Shown piece by piece: positions 18,936 through 26,566 of a stretch of 64,000 nucleotides of DNA. Under the pieces are notes generated by a model. The model was given only the letters and a program-made list of their open reading frames with translations. It ran no database searches and was not told the origin of the DNA. Source of the DNA: Methylorubrum extorquens (GTDB lineage Bacteria; Pseudomonadota; Alphaproteobacteria; Rhizobiales; Beijerinckiaceae); the NCBI RefSeq assembly GCF_024169925.1, contig NZ_JALJXF010000001.1, positions 4,940,501 to 5,004,500 of the forward strand, given 5' to 3'. Both the position numbers and the translations under genes were made by a program. The first letter of the stretch is position 1, and the number at the start of each line of letters is the position of its first letter.

Positions 18936-20255
18936 ATGGCGCTTGCGTTGGGTAAGGCCGGTGTCTCCTTGAAGGGCATCCTCGGACGGCTGAAGAACGC
19001 CCGCGCGAGCGCCTCCACGCCGCCCTTCGCGGGGTTCGAGTGGATTATCGCCGGCCGTTACCTGCGGGCGCGCCGCCGGGGCGGCGGCGTCTCGGTGGTG
19101 GCCCTGTTCTCGGTGCTCGGCATCGCGGTGGGTGTGGCGACCCTAATCATCGTGCTTTCGGTGATGAACGGTTTCCGCTCCGAGTTGCGCTCCAAGATCA
19201 TCGGGCTCAACGGCCACGTCTTCGCTGCGCCGATCGACCGGCTGTTCACCGACTACGTCGATCTCTCCGACCGGCTGGAAAAGGTCGCGGGCGTGCGCGC
19301 CGTGGTGCCGATGGTGCAGGGGCAGGCCTTCGCCTCCTCGCCCTATGGCGGCTCCGGGGTGCTCGTGCGCGGCGTACGCGAGGCCGACCTGCCGAAGATC
19401 CCCGCCGTCTCCGGCGCGATCAAGGGCGGGACGCTGGAGAACTTCGACGACGGCCAGGGGGTGGCGCTCGGCAAGCGGCTCGCCGACGCCCTCGGTCTCC
19501 AGGCCGGCGATCAGGTGACGCTCTCGACGCCGAAGGGCGCGAGCACGCCGTTCGGCACCGCGCCGCGCACCAAGACCTACACCGTGAAAGCGATTTTCGA
19601 GATCGGCGTGACCGATTTCGATACCACCATGGCGTTCATGCCGCTGGCCGAGGCGCAAGCCTTCTTCAACCGCGACGGCGATGTCAGCGTGATCGAGATC
19701 TATCTCGACAACGCCGATGCGGTGGGCGAGATGCGCGAGCCCCTCGAGATGGCGGCCGAGCGCCCGGTGTTGCTCACCGACTGGCGCCAGACCAACCGCA
19801 CCTTCTTCGGTGCCTTGGAGGTGGAGCGGAACGTGATGTTCCTGATCCTCAACCTCATCGTGATCGTGGCGACCCTGAACATCATCTCCGGGCTGATCCT
19901 GCTCGTGCGCGACAAGTCCTCGGACATCGCGATCCTGCGCACGATGGGGGCGACGCCGGGCACGATCATGCGGGTCTTCCTCATCAACGGAGCGCTGATC
20001 GGCCTCGTCGGCACGGCGATCGGGCTGATCGGCGGCGTGCTGTTCACCCTCAACATCAAGCCGATCCAGCGCACCCTGTTTCCCACCGCGTGGGATCCGA
20101 CGGTGCGCTTCCTCGCCGAGATCCCGGCCGAGATGAACACGAGCGAGGTCGTCATCATCGTGATCACCTCGGTGCTGCTGTCGCTGGCGGCGACCCTCTA
20201 TCCCTCCTGGCGCGCCGCCCGGCTCGATCCGGTGCAGGCCCTGCGCTACGGCTGA
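18936..20255 (+). CDS. lolC: lipoprotein-releasing ABC transporter permease LolC/LolE
   Basis: This is the inner-membrane permease of the Lol complex, which extracts lipoproteins from the inner membrane and hands them to LolA. The protein has 439 residues with the MacB/FtsX-type layout. The N-terminal helix begins after FEWIIAGRYLRARR. A large periplasmic domain spans about residues 75-290, and three C-terminal helices follow, including NLIVIVATLNIISGLILLV. The ending ARLDPVQALRYG is typical. A single permease, rather than separate LolC and LolE, is normal in alphaproteobacteria. It is 15 bases before lolD. Confidence 0.94.
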   Translation: MALALGKAGVSLKGILGRLKNARASASTPPFAGFEWIIAGRYLRARRRGGGVSVVALFSVLGIAVGVATLIIVLSVMNGFRSELRSKIIGLNGHVFAAPIDRLFTDYVDLSDRLEKVAGVRAVVPMVQGQAFASSPYGGSGVLVRGVREADLPKIPAVSGAIKGGTLENFDDGQGVALGKRLADALGLQAGDQVTLSTPKGASTPFGTAPRTKTYTVKAIFEIGVTDFDTTMAFMPLAEAQAFFNRDGDVSVIEIYLDNADAVGEMREPLEMAAERPVLLTDWRQTNRTFFGALEVERNVMFLILNLIVIVATLNIISGLILLVRDKSSDIAILRTMGATPGTIMRVFLINGALIGLVGTAIGLIGGVLFTLNIKPIQRTLFPTAWDPTVRFLAEIPAEMNTSEVVIIVITSVLLSLAATLYPSWRAARLDPVQALRYG

Positions 20256-20270
20256 CGGAACGCCCTCGAT

Positions 20271-20981
20271 ATGGCTCAGACGAATGCCGGCGGCACCCAG
20301 CCCGTGCCGGCCCTGTTCTTCGCCGGCGTCCAGCGCCGCTACCATCAGGGCGAGGGGACGCTCGAAATCCTGCGCGGCACCGATCTCGCGATCTGGCCCG
20401 GCGAGTTGGTCGCTCTGGTCGCGCCCTCGGGCGCGGGCAAATCGACCCTGCTCCACGTCGCCGGCCTCCTGGAGCGGCCGGACGGCGGCGAGGTCTATAT
20501 CGGCGGCCAGCCGACGGCCGGCATGTCGGATGGCGAGCGCACCCGCCTGCGGCGCGAAGAGATGGGCTTCGTCTACCAGTTCCACCACCTGCTGCCGGAG
20601 TTCTCGGCGCTGGAGAACGTGGTGCTGCCCCAACTCATCCGCGGGCTGGCCCGCAAGGAGGCGGAGGCGCGCGCGGCCGAACTGCTCGGATTCCTCGGCC
20701 TGAAGGAGCGGCTGCCGCATCGTCCGGCCGAATTGTCGGGCGGCGAGCAGCAGCGCGTCGCCATCGCCCGCGCGGTCGCCAACGGGCCCCGGCTGCTTCT
20801 CGCCGATGAGCCGACCGGCAACCTCGACCCCCAGACCGCCGGCCGGGTCTTCAGCATCCTGCTCCAGCTCGTGCGCGCCTCCGGCCTCGCGGCGCTGATC
20901 GCGACCCACAACATGGAACTGGCCGCCCGCATGGACCGCCGCGTGACGATCCGCGACGGGATGATCGAGCAGATGGCATAA
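20271..20981 (+). CDS. lolD: lipoprotein-releasing ABC transporter ATP-binding protein LolD
   Basis: This is the cytoplasmic ATPase that powers LolC/E. The protein has 236 residues. Walker A is APSGAGKST (51-59), the signature is LSGGEQQ (155-161), and Walker B is LLLADEP (175-181). The Q-loop region [18 protein letters not shown] matches LolD-type ATPases. The N-terminal 15 residues form a short non-conserved tail. It follows lolC closely and is probably co-transcribed with proS-lolC. Confidence 0.95.
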   Translation: MAQTNAGGTQPVPALFFAGVQRRYHQGEGTLEILRGTDLAIWPGELVALVAPSGAGKSTLLHVAGLLERPDGGEVYIGGQPTAGMSDGERTRLRREEMGFVYQFHHLLPEFSALENVVLPQLIRGLARKEAEARAAELLGFLGLKERLPHRPAELSGGEQQRVAIARAVANGPRLLLADEPTGNLDPQTAGRVFSILLQLVRASGLAALIATHNMELAARMDRRVTIRDGMIEQMA

Positions 20982-20988
20982 AGAGGTA

Positions 20989-21049
20989 GATCGTCGGAGA
21001 TTTCAGTGCAGCGGCCGCGTCGGCAGGTGTGATCCCGTATCCGACGATC
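20989..21049 (+). terminator. inverted repeat after lolD
   Basis: Perfect 10-base arms GATCGTCGGA (20989-20998) and TCCGACGATC (21040-21049) lie just after the lolD stop with a 41-base loop. They could end or stabilise the proS-lolCD transcript. There is no T tract. Confidence 0.35.
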
Positions 21050-21190
21050 CACCCCGGGCCGCCGCAATCATCGCCTCGTTGACGCTCGCGGATTACGGCA
21101 AGCGGCGCCGTCCCGATCGAAGGCGCGCAGAACCGGCCGGCAAAGCGGATTTATTCAGGAAAGGGGCCGGCCGCTGGTTGGAGAGGCGCG

Positions 21191-21886
21191 CTACAGCCCA
21201 AGGCTGGGTATCGCCTGCGAGAGCCAGGCAAAGGCGCCCATGATGCTGGCGAACAGGGTGTAGACGAAGCCGATCGAGATCCCGACGCCGACGCCGCCGA
21301 TCAACAGGCCGATCAGCACCACGAATCCGTCGCGCTCCACCAGCCCGAGGCCGATCAGCGAGACCGCGAGCCCGAGCGGGATCTGGCCGAAGAAGGGCGG
21401 GGCGACGATGAGCGCCAGCGCCAGCGCCAGGATCAGCACGCCCATGCCGCGCATTCCGACGGCCCCGTCGAACACGGTCAGGCGCGGGCGCGACCAGCGC
21501 TCCAGCCGACGCAGCAAGGGCACCGCCCGGTTCACCGCCTTCTCCACCGTCGCGCGGGCGATCGACTGGTCGAGCAGACGCCGAGGCAGCCACGGGGATG
21601 ACATCCCGGCCACGATCTGGATGGCGATGACGAGCAGGATCAGACCGCAAACCAGCGGGATCGGCGGCGGCATCGGCAGGCAATTGGGCAGGCCGAGCAG
21701 GACCACGAGCAGCGCGAAGGCGCGGTCCCGCAGCACGGCGACGATGTCGCCGACGGTCAGACGCTCGCTCTCCTGGCTCGCAAGCATGGTGAGAACGTCG
21801 GAAGTGCGCGCAGCGGAGGACAAACCGGCTCGGCCGTTGGATTTTTCGGTGAGCGCGGCTCTAGCCCAACCCGGCTCATCCGCCAA
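21191..21886 (-). CDS. exoD: exopolysaccharide synthesis protein ExoD family
   Basis: This is a membrane protein of 231 residues similar to rhizobial ExoD, a family tied to exopolysaccharide production and alkali tolerance. Recognisable sequence includes LTVGDIVAVLRDRAFALL, the proline-rich LPNCLPMPPPIPLV, and several hydrophobic helices near the C-terminus (LILALALALIVAPPFFGQIP, GVGISIGFVYTLFASIM). The biochemical activity is unknown. It is transcribed away from bcsS. The AT-rich gap 21887-22074 between them should contain both promoters. Confidence 0.85.
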   Translation of the reverse strand: MADEPGWARAALTEKSNGRAGLSSAARTSDVLTMLASQESERLTVGDIVAVLRDRAFALLVVLLGLPNCLPMPPPIPLVCGLILLVIAIQIVAGMSSPWLPRRLLDQSIARATVEKAVNRAVPLLRRLERWSRPRLTVFDGAVGMRGMGVLILALALALIVAPPFFGQIPLGLAVSLIGLGLVERDGFVVLIGLLIGGVGVGISIGFVYTLFASIMGAFAWLSQAIPSLGL

Positions 21887-22074
21887 GCGCTCCGACCCAT
21901 GCGCGCGTGCCGTGCCACACGGAAGCGACCCGCGCTCAGGTTGCTTCAGTCGCCGTAATGCTTATTTCAAGTATGTCTTCACCGACAACTTAACGTGAGT
22001 TGTAAATTTCTCTTAACCACAGCCTTTTGCTGTGACAACCATTGGTCGTTCCGCCGACTTCTGCGCGACCTCCA

Positions 22075-22836
22075 ATGTCGACACGCGCATTCTCCCCTAA
22101 TCGCTTGCGCCACCCGGCTCCGTCCCGGCGGGCCGTAAGCCGTCGCGCGCTCGTTGTCCTCGTCCTGGCCGCTTTCTTCGCCTGTGATCCGGCCCGCAGT
22201 GACGATGCCACCCTTCGGACCGTGCTGTTCGGCAGCATGGAAGCCGGCGCTTCCACCTTTTCCGCAGCCGGAGCGAAGCTCGTCTTCGATCGGTTCGACC
22301 GCGATGGCCCCGTCGCGCTGGTGACGGCCGGGGGCGGCGTTCGCCCGGAAGGCGGAGGCCGCGCGCCGGTCCTGATGCGCTTCACCGCGCTCGGGGCGGC
22401 GCTCGGCGGCTACCAGTTCATCCGCGAATGGGGAGCGGCGACGCTGTTCGCCGGCCCGGAAGCCTCGTGGGAGGCGCTGTCCGGCCCCGGCTTCGTGCAG
22501 GCGCTCCCCCTGCGGGCGGGCCTGCGCCTGCACGGCGAGGTCTGGGCGCGACCCACCGAGTCGACGCTGGCGACCGCGACGGTGATCCTCGGCTCCGCCC
22601 GCGGCGACGCCTATGCCCGGCTGTCCTGGGGCGCCGCCTTGTTCGGCGCGTATCTCGGCCCGGAGGCAGCGGTCTACGGCGACCGGACCGATTACCGGAA
22701 ATGGAGCGTCGGGCTGCATGTCACCGACTACGCGATGGGCGGCTACCGCTTCCGCCTCTCCGCCGGAGGCCAGCTCGAGACGCCGCTCAACCAGTGGAGC
22801 CCCTACGTTTCCCTTGCCGTCTGGAGCACGCTTTAA
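22075..22836 (+). CDS. bcsS: cellulose biosynthesis protein BcsS
   Basis: This is a 253-residue secreted protein with an arginine-rich n-region and hydrophobic core (RRALVVLVLAAFFAC) followed by mature sequence starting near DDATLRTVLFGSMEAG. Alternating hydrophobic strands (LGGYQFIREWG, RLSWGAALFGAYLGPEAAVYG, YRFRLSAGGQLETPLNQWSPYVSLAVW) suggest an outer-membrane beta-barrel, consistent with the BcsS family. The assignment rests on overall pattern memory. No cellulose synthase gene is nearby. The ATG at 22075 is preferred over a TTG at 22042. A dispersed hairpin repeat starts two bases after the stop. Confidence 0.72.
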   Translation: MSTRAFSPNRLRHPAPSRRAVSRRALVVLVLAAFFACDPARSDDATLRTVLFGSMEAGASTFSAAGAKLVFDRFDRDGPVALVTAGGGVRPEGGGRAPVLMRFTALGAALGGYQFIREWGAATLFAGPEASWEALSGPGFVQALPLRAGLRLHGEVWARPTESTLATATVILGSARGDAYARLSWGAALFGAYLGPEAAVYGDRTDYRKWSVGLHVTDYAMGGYRFRLSAGGQLETPLNQWSPYVSLAVWSTL

Positions 22837-22837
22837 G

Positions 22838-22878
22838 GCGTCGTTCCAAAAGCCGGCGGCCACCTTCCGGGACGACGC
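22838..22878. repeat. dispersed hairpin repeat, short copy
   Basis: This 41-base element (GCGTCGTTCC ... GGGACGACGC) matches the copy at 28232-28280 in the same orientation, and the first part of 7311-7359 inverted, with a shared core AAAGCCGG(C/T)GGCCACCTT. It lies immediately after the bcsS stop, where it could act as a transcript-end hairpin. No second hairpin accompanies it. Confidence 0.65.
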
Positions 22879-22889
22879 GTGAGGGCGGC

Positions 22890-23624
22890 TTACCCCTTGG
22901 TGCGCAGCGAGGAGCGCCCGCCATCGACGCCGATGACCTGCCCCGTGACGTAGCCCGCCTCCGGGCCGACGAGGAACGCGGCGAGTGCCGCGACATCCTC
23001 GGGCTCGCCGAGGCGCTGGAGCGCGTGCATCGACGCGATGCCGGAGGCCAGCGTCGCGTTGCGGGTGATGGATTCGGCGAGCGGCGTTCGCGTGAGCGAG
23101 GGGGCGACGACGTTCACCCGGATCGCGGGCGCGAGTTCCGCGGCCATCGAGAGGGCCAAGCCCTCGACCGCCCCCTTGGCCATGGCGACCGAGGCATGGT
23201 GCGAGAACCCCTGCGCGACGGCGACGGTGGAGAACAGCACCACGCCCGCGCTTGCCTCTCCCGCGCCGGCCTTGAGCGCGGGGGCCGCCGCTTGCACCGC
23301 CAGAAAGGCGCCGAGCGCGTTGATGCGGAAATCCGCCTCGATGCGTGCCGGGTCGAGCTTGGCCAAAGGCGCGAGCTGAATCGTGCCGACCGCGTAGACG
23401 AGGCCGCCGAGGCGCGGGCCCGCCTCCGAGGCGACGCGCGGGTACAGGGCCGGGTCGGTGACGTCGCCCGCGGTGAAGCCGGTCTCGCCGAGTTCGGAGG
23501 CCGCCCGTTCCAGGCGCTCCGGATCGCGGCCGACGAGGTGGAGGGCCGTGCCCCGTTCGCGCAGGGCTCGCGCCGTGGCAAGGCCGATGCCGCCGGTTCC
23601 GCCGTAGATCACCACCCGTTCCAT
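22890..23624 (-). CDS. SDR-family protein lacking the catalytic tyrosine
   Basis: This is a short-chain dehydrogenase/reductase-type Rossmann protein of 244 residues. The nucleotide motif GGTGGIG is at 8-14, and NALG appears in the central region (about 102-105). The catalytic serine is present at S132. In the usual Tyr-x3-Lys position the sequence reads SVAMAKGAVEGL, with valine at 146 where tyrosine is expected and lysine kept at 150. The enzyme may therefore use altered chemistry or be non-catalytic. The start at 23624 (MERVVIYGG) is preferred to an upstream ATG that adds 19 unrelated residues. Its substrate is unknown. Confidence 0.85.
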   Translation of the reverse strand: MERVVIYGGTGGIGLATARALRERGTALHLVGRDPERLERAASELGETGFTAGDVTDPALYPRVASEAGPRLGGLVYAVGTIQLAPLAKLDPARIEADFRINALGAFLAVQAAAPALKAGAGEASAGVVLFSTVAVAQGFSHHASVAMAKGAVEGLALSMAAELAPAIRVNVVAPSLTRTPLAESITRNATLASGIASMHALQRLGEPEDVAALAAFLVGPEAGYVTGQVIGVDGGRSSLRTKG

Positions 23625-23790
23625 GAAGCCCCCCTGTCGGGCGGCGTCCACCCAACGATTCCGCGCAAAGATTTCACCCATGCCTGAAATCCACTAGCTA
23701 AGGCGGAGTTGATCGGCGTGGAGCCGATCAAAGCCGCCGCCGCCCTGCGCCGAACGTCGCAGGGTCGCCAGCCACGGGACGTCTCTGCCC

Positions 23791-24657
23791 ATGAAATTCG
23801 CCTTTGCCGGCATCGACTTCCTCGGCGGCGTGTTCGACGGGCTGATTGAGGCCGGTTGGACGCCGGTGAAGCTGTTCACCCGCCCTTGCGACGGCATCTA
23901 CGATCACAACGAGGTCGTGGTGGCCCAGGCCCGGCGCCACCGCATCCCGATCCAGCTCTCGCGGTTGCTGCCCGACGACATCGAGCGGCTCGCGCACGAG
24001 GACGGCCGCGACGTGGTCCTCGTCGTCTCCGGCTATCCCTGGCTCGTGCGGGGCTGGCACGGGCGGGTGCGCTACGCCCTGAACCTCCATCCCTCGCCGC
24101 TGCCGACGGGGCGGGGGCCCTACCCGCTCTTCAAGGCGGTTCTCGATGGCTACGAGAGCTGGGGCGTCACCGCCCACGTCCTCGCCGAGCAGGGCTTCGA
24201 CACCGGCGACATCCTCGCCCAGGACATCTTCCCCGTCGATCGCCACGAGACCCACGAGACGCTGCTCGCCAAGTGCCAGATGGCGGCCCGCCGCCTCGCC
24301 GTCGGGCCGATCGGGAAGGATCTTGCCGAGCACTGGCGCAAGGCGGAACCGCAGGGCGACGGCTCATACTGGCCGCGGGTGAACGACGCCGACCGCACCC
24401 TCGACTTCCGCAAGGACGTCGCCGAGGTGCTGCGTCGCGTGCGCGCCTTCGGCGCGATCGAGACCATCGCCCGTCTCGGCGACGCCCGCATCTTCGTCGC
24501 CGCCGCCGATGGCTGGCAGGAGGCCCACCGTCATGCCCCCGGCACCGTGGTGCACCGCTACCGCCGCCAGATCGTGGTGTCCGCCCGCGATGGCTATGTG
24601 CAGCTCACCCGCTGGAGCCCGGTGCCGCTCAACGAGGCCGGACAGATCGGGCGCTAG
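23791..24657 (+). CDS. formyltransferase-family protein, substrate unknown
   Basis: The protein has 288 residues and carries the formyl-transfer triad of the Fmt/PurN/ArnA fold: N98 and H100 in NLHPSPLPTGRGPYP, and D137 in GFDTGDIL. This suggests formyl transfer from 10-formyltetrahydrofolate or a related hydrolytic reaction. The C-terminal part (about 205-288) resembles the Fmt-C-like domain loosely. It is shorter than methionyl-tRNA formyltransferase (about 310) and lacks its full tRNA-binding domain. It is more likely a sugar-nucleotide or small-molecule formyltransferase. The stop codon sits against the left end of the mobile block, three bases before its inverted repeat. Confidence 0.8.
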   Translation: MKFAFAGIDFLGGVFDGLIEAGWTPVKLFTRPCDGIYDHNEVVVAQARRHRIPIQLSRLLPDDIERLAHEDGRDVVLVVSGYPWLVRGWHGRVRYALNLHPSPLPTGRGPYPLFKAVLDGYESWGVTAHVLAEQGFDTGDILAQDIFPVDRHETHETLLAKCQMAARRLAVGPIGKDLAEHWRKAEPQGDGSYWPRVNDADRTLDFRKDVAEVLRRVRAFGAIETIARLGDARIFVAAADGWQEAHRHAPGTVVHRYRRQIVVSARDGYVQLTRWSPVPLNEAGQIGR

Positions 24658-24703
24658 GGTCAAAACCCAATCAGCTTGACCGTGCGAAGGGCTGCTTGCG
24701 ACC

Positions 24704-26221
24704 GATTCTGTTGAAAAACTCGGCTGTTGCAGCGGCATTTGCGAGGTGATTCACTGCTGTTGTGAGGCAGGGATCGACGCAGATGATGGGACCTCGGCAA
24801 GTCGAGCAGGGTGCTCTGTTCTACGAGTTCTCGCTCGACACCCACGTTCCCGCCGACCATCTGCTGCGCTCTATCGACCGCTTCGTCGATCTCACCAGCC
24901 TGCGCCAGGAGTTGGCCCCGTTCTACGCCTCCACGGGCCGCCCCTCGGTCGATCCCGAGCTGATGATCCGTATGCTGATCATCGGCTACTGCCTCGGCAT
25001 CCGCTCGGAGCGCCGGCTCTGCGACGAGGTTCACCTCAATCTCGCCTACCGCTGGTTCTGCCGCCTGGGCCTGGAGGGCCGCGTACCGGACCACTCGACC
25101 TTCTCGAAGAACCGGCACGGCCGCTTCCGCGACAGCGATCTGCTACGCCGCTTGTTCGAGCGTGTGCTCGCCCGCTGCATCGCCGAAGGGCTGGTCGGTG
25201 GCGAGGGCTTTGCCGTCGACGGCAGCCTGATCAAGGCCGACGCCAACCGACAGAAAGGGGTCGAAGGCTCTGCCGGTCTCCCGCCCGAGGCCGTGAGCCG
25301 GGCCGCTCAGGAGTATCTAGCCGTCCTCGACGAGGCCGCCTTCGGAGCCGCCACGCCCGTCCCACCCAAGTTCATCTCGCCCGCCGATCCGGCCGCTCGC
25401 TGGACCGGAGCACACGGCGGGCAAGCGTTCTTCGCCTACACGGCCAACTACTTGATCGACCTCGACCACGCGGTCATCGTCGATGTCGAGGCGACCACCG
25501 CCATCCGGCAGGCCGAGGTCACGGCGGCCAAACGCATGATCGAGCGCTCACGCGAGCGCTTCGATCTCTATCCGGCCCGGCTGGCGGGCGACAGCGGCTA
25601 CGGCTCGGCCGAGATGCTGGGCTGGCTCGTCTACGAGCAGGGCATCGAGCCGCATATCAGCGTCTTCGATAAGTCGACCCGCACCGACGGCACCTTCTCA
25701 CGCGCTGACTTCACCTACGACCAGCCCAATGACGTCTATCGCTGCCCGGCGGGCCGGATGCTGACGACGACCGGCACCTTGGTCAACGACGGGGCGACGT
25801 TGATGTATCGAGCGAGCAAGTTCGACTGCACGCCATGCCCACTGAAGGCGCGCTGTTGCCCGAACGATCCGGTGCGCAAAGTCCCGCGCTCGATCTACGA
25901 GGGAGCGCGAGACATGGCTCGCGACATCGCACGATCTGAAGAAGGCAAAACCTCACGCCGCGAGCGGAAGAAGGTCGAGATGCTGTTTGCCCACCTCAAG
26001 CGCATCCTGAAGCTGGACCGCCTCCGGCTACGAGGACCGAACGGAGCGAAGGACGAGTTCCACCTCGCAGCCGCCGCCCAGAACCTGAGGAAGCTCGCCA
26101 AGATCATCCCGGTCCCGCAGCCGAGCCCGGCTTGACTGGGAAGGAGGCCTCAGGGCCGAGGAGAAAAGACCGCCCCTGTCCGTCGCCGATCTCGGCCGCC
26201 ACCGAGTTTTTCAACGAAATC
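24704..26221 (+). mobile_element. IS-A, IS1182-like insertion sequence
   Basis: This is a complete element of 1518 bases. Terminal inverted repeats of 20 bases (GATTCTGTTGAAAAAC... at 24704-24723, inverted at 26202-26221) match at 18 of 20 positions. A 4-base target duplication GACC flanks it (24700-24703 and 26222-26225). It carries one intact transposase gene. Confidence 0.8.
24783..26135 (+). CDS. IS-A transposase, IS1182/DUF772 type
   Basis: This is a DDE-type transposase of 450 residues, intact and without frameshift. The N-terminal domain is DUF772-like (GRPSVDPELMIRMLIIGYCL, then YRWFCRLGLEGRVPDHSTFS). The first catalytic aspartate is probably in FAVDGSLIKADANR. A zinc-knuckle-like CTPCPLKARCCP appears near residue 355, and the C-terminal region has the usual RRERKKVEMLFAHLKRI. 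The ATG at 24783 is preferred over an upstream GTG at 24762. It faces the IS-B transposase. Confidence 0.9.
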   Translation: MMGPRQVEQGALFYEFSLDTHVPADHLLRSIDRFVDLTSLRQELAPFYASTGRPSVDPELMIRMLIIGYCLGIRSERRLCDEVHLNLAYRWFCRLGLEGRVPDHSTFSKNRHGRFRDSDLLRRLFERVLARCIAEGLVGGEGFAVDGSLIKADANRQKGVEGSAGLPPEAVSRAAQEYLAVLDEAAFGAATPVPPKFISPADPAARWTGAHGGQAFFAYTANYLIDLDHAVIVDVEATTAIRQAEVTAAKRMIERSRERFDLYPARLAGDSGYGSAEMLGWLVYEQGIEPHISVFDKSTRTDGTFSRADFTYDQPNDVYRCPAGRMLTTTGTLVNDGATLMYRASKFDCTPCPLKARCCPNDPVRKVPRSIYEGARDMARDIARSEEGKTSRRERKKVEMLFAHLKRILKLDRLRLRGPNGAKDEFHLAAAAQNLRKLAKIIPVPQPSPA

Positions 26222-26235
26222 GACCCTTTACAGAC

Positions 26236-26538
26236 ATGCAAGCACCCAGAGACGATCAGATGTCAGAGGCACCACGGATTGACGATAGCAATGTCTGGAC
26301 TATCATAAAAACCATACACGACGAAGCCTCTCAATCTCGCTTGCTTATCGAGACGAGGGAGGAACCGAAGATTTTTAGATATTCGCTAGAACAGTATTAT
26401 GTTCCAGCAAGTGAAGATGATGGTTTCTGGCCGAACGGCTTTTGGCAATGCAACTTTGAGTCCGGACTATTTTCCAATGCTCAAGACGCAGAACGTGAAG
26501 CCCAGATTTCATGGGCGGCCCACCGAACTCGCGATTGA
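26236..26538 (+). CDS. AT-rich orphan ORF between the two IS elements
   Basis: This is a 100-residue predicted protein, clearly lower in GC than its neighbours and with A/T-ending codons. It is acidic and aromatic-rich (for example YSLEQYYVPASEDDGFWPNG and FWQCNFESG), with no signal peptide, membrane helix or motif that I recognise. A second ATG at 26260 (MSEAPRIDD) may be the real start. It is the only coding content of the 423-base unit into which both IS elements inserted, so it may be foreign cargo or a host gene remnant. I cannot assign a function. Confidence 0.5.
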   Translation: MQAPRDDQMSEAPRIDDSNVWTIIKTIHDEASQSRLLIETREEPKIFRYSLEQYYVPASEDDGFWPNGFWQCNFESGLFSNAQDAEREAQISWAAHRTRD

Positions 26539-26566
26539 TGCTACTTTTCAGGGTCTGCTTTCCACC

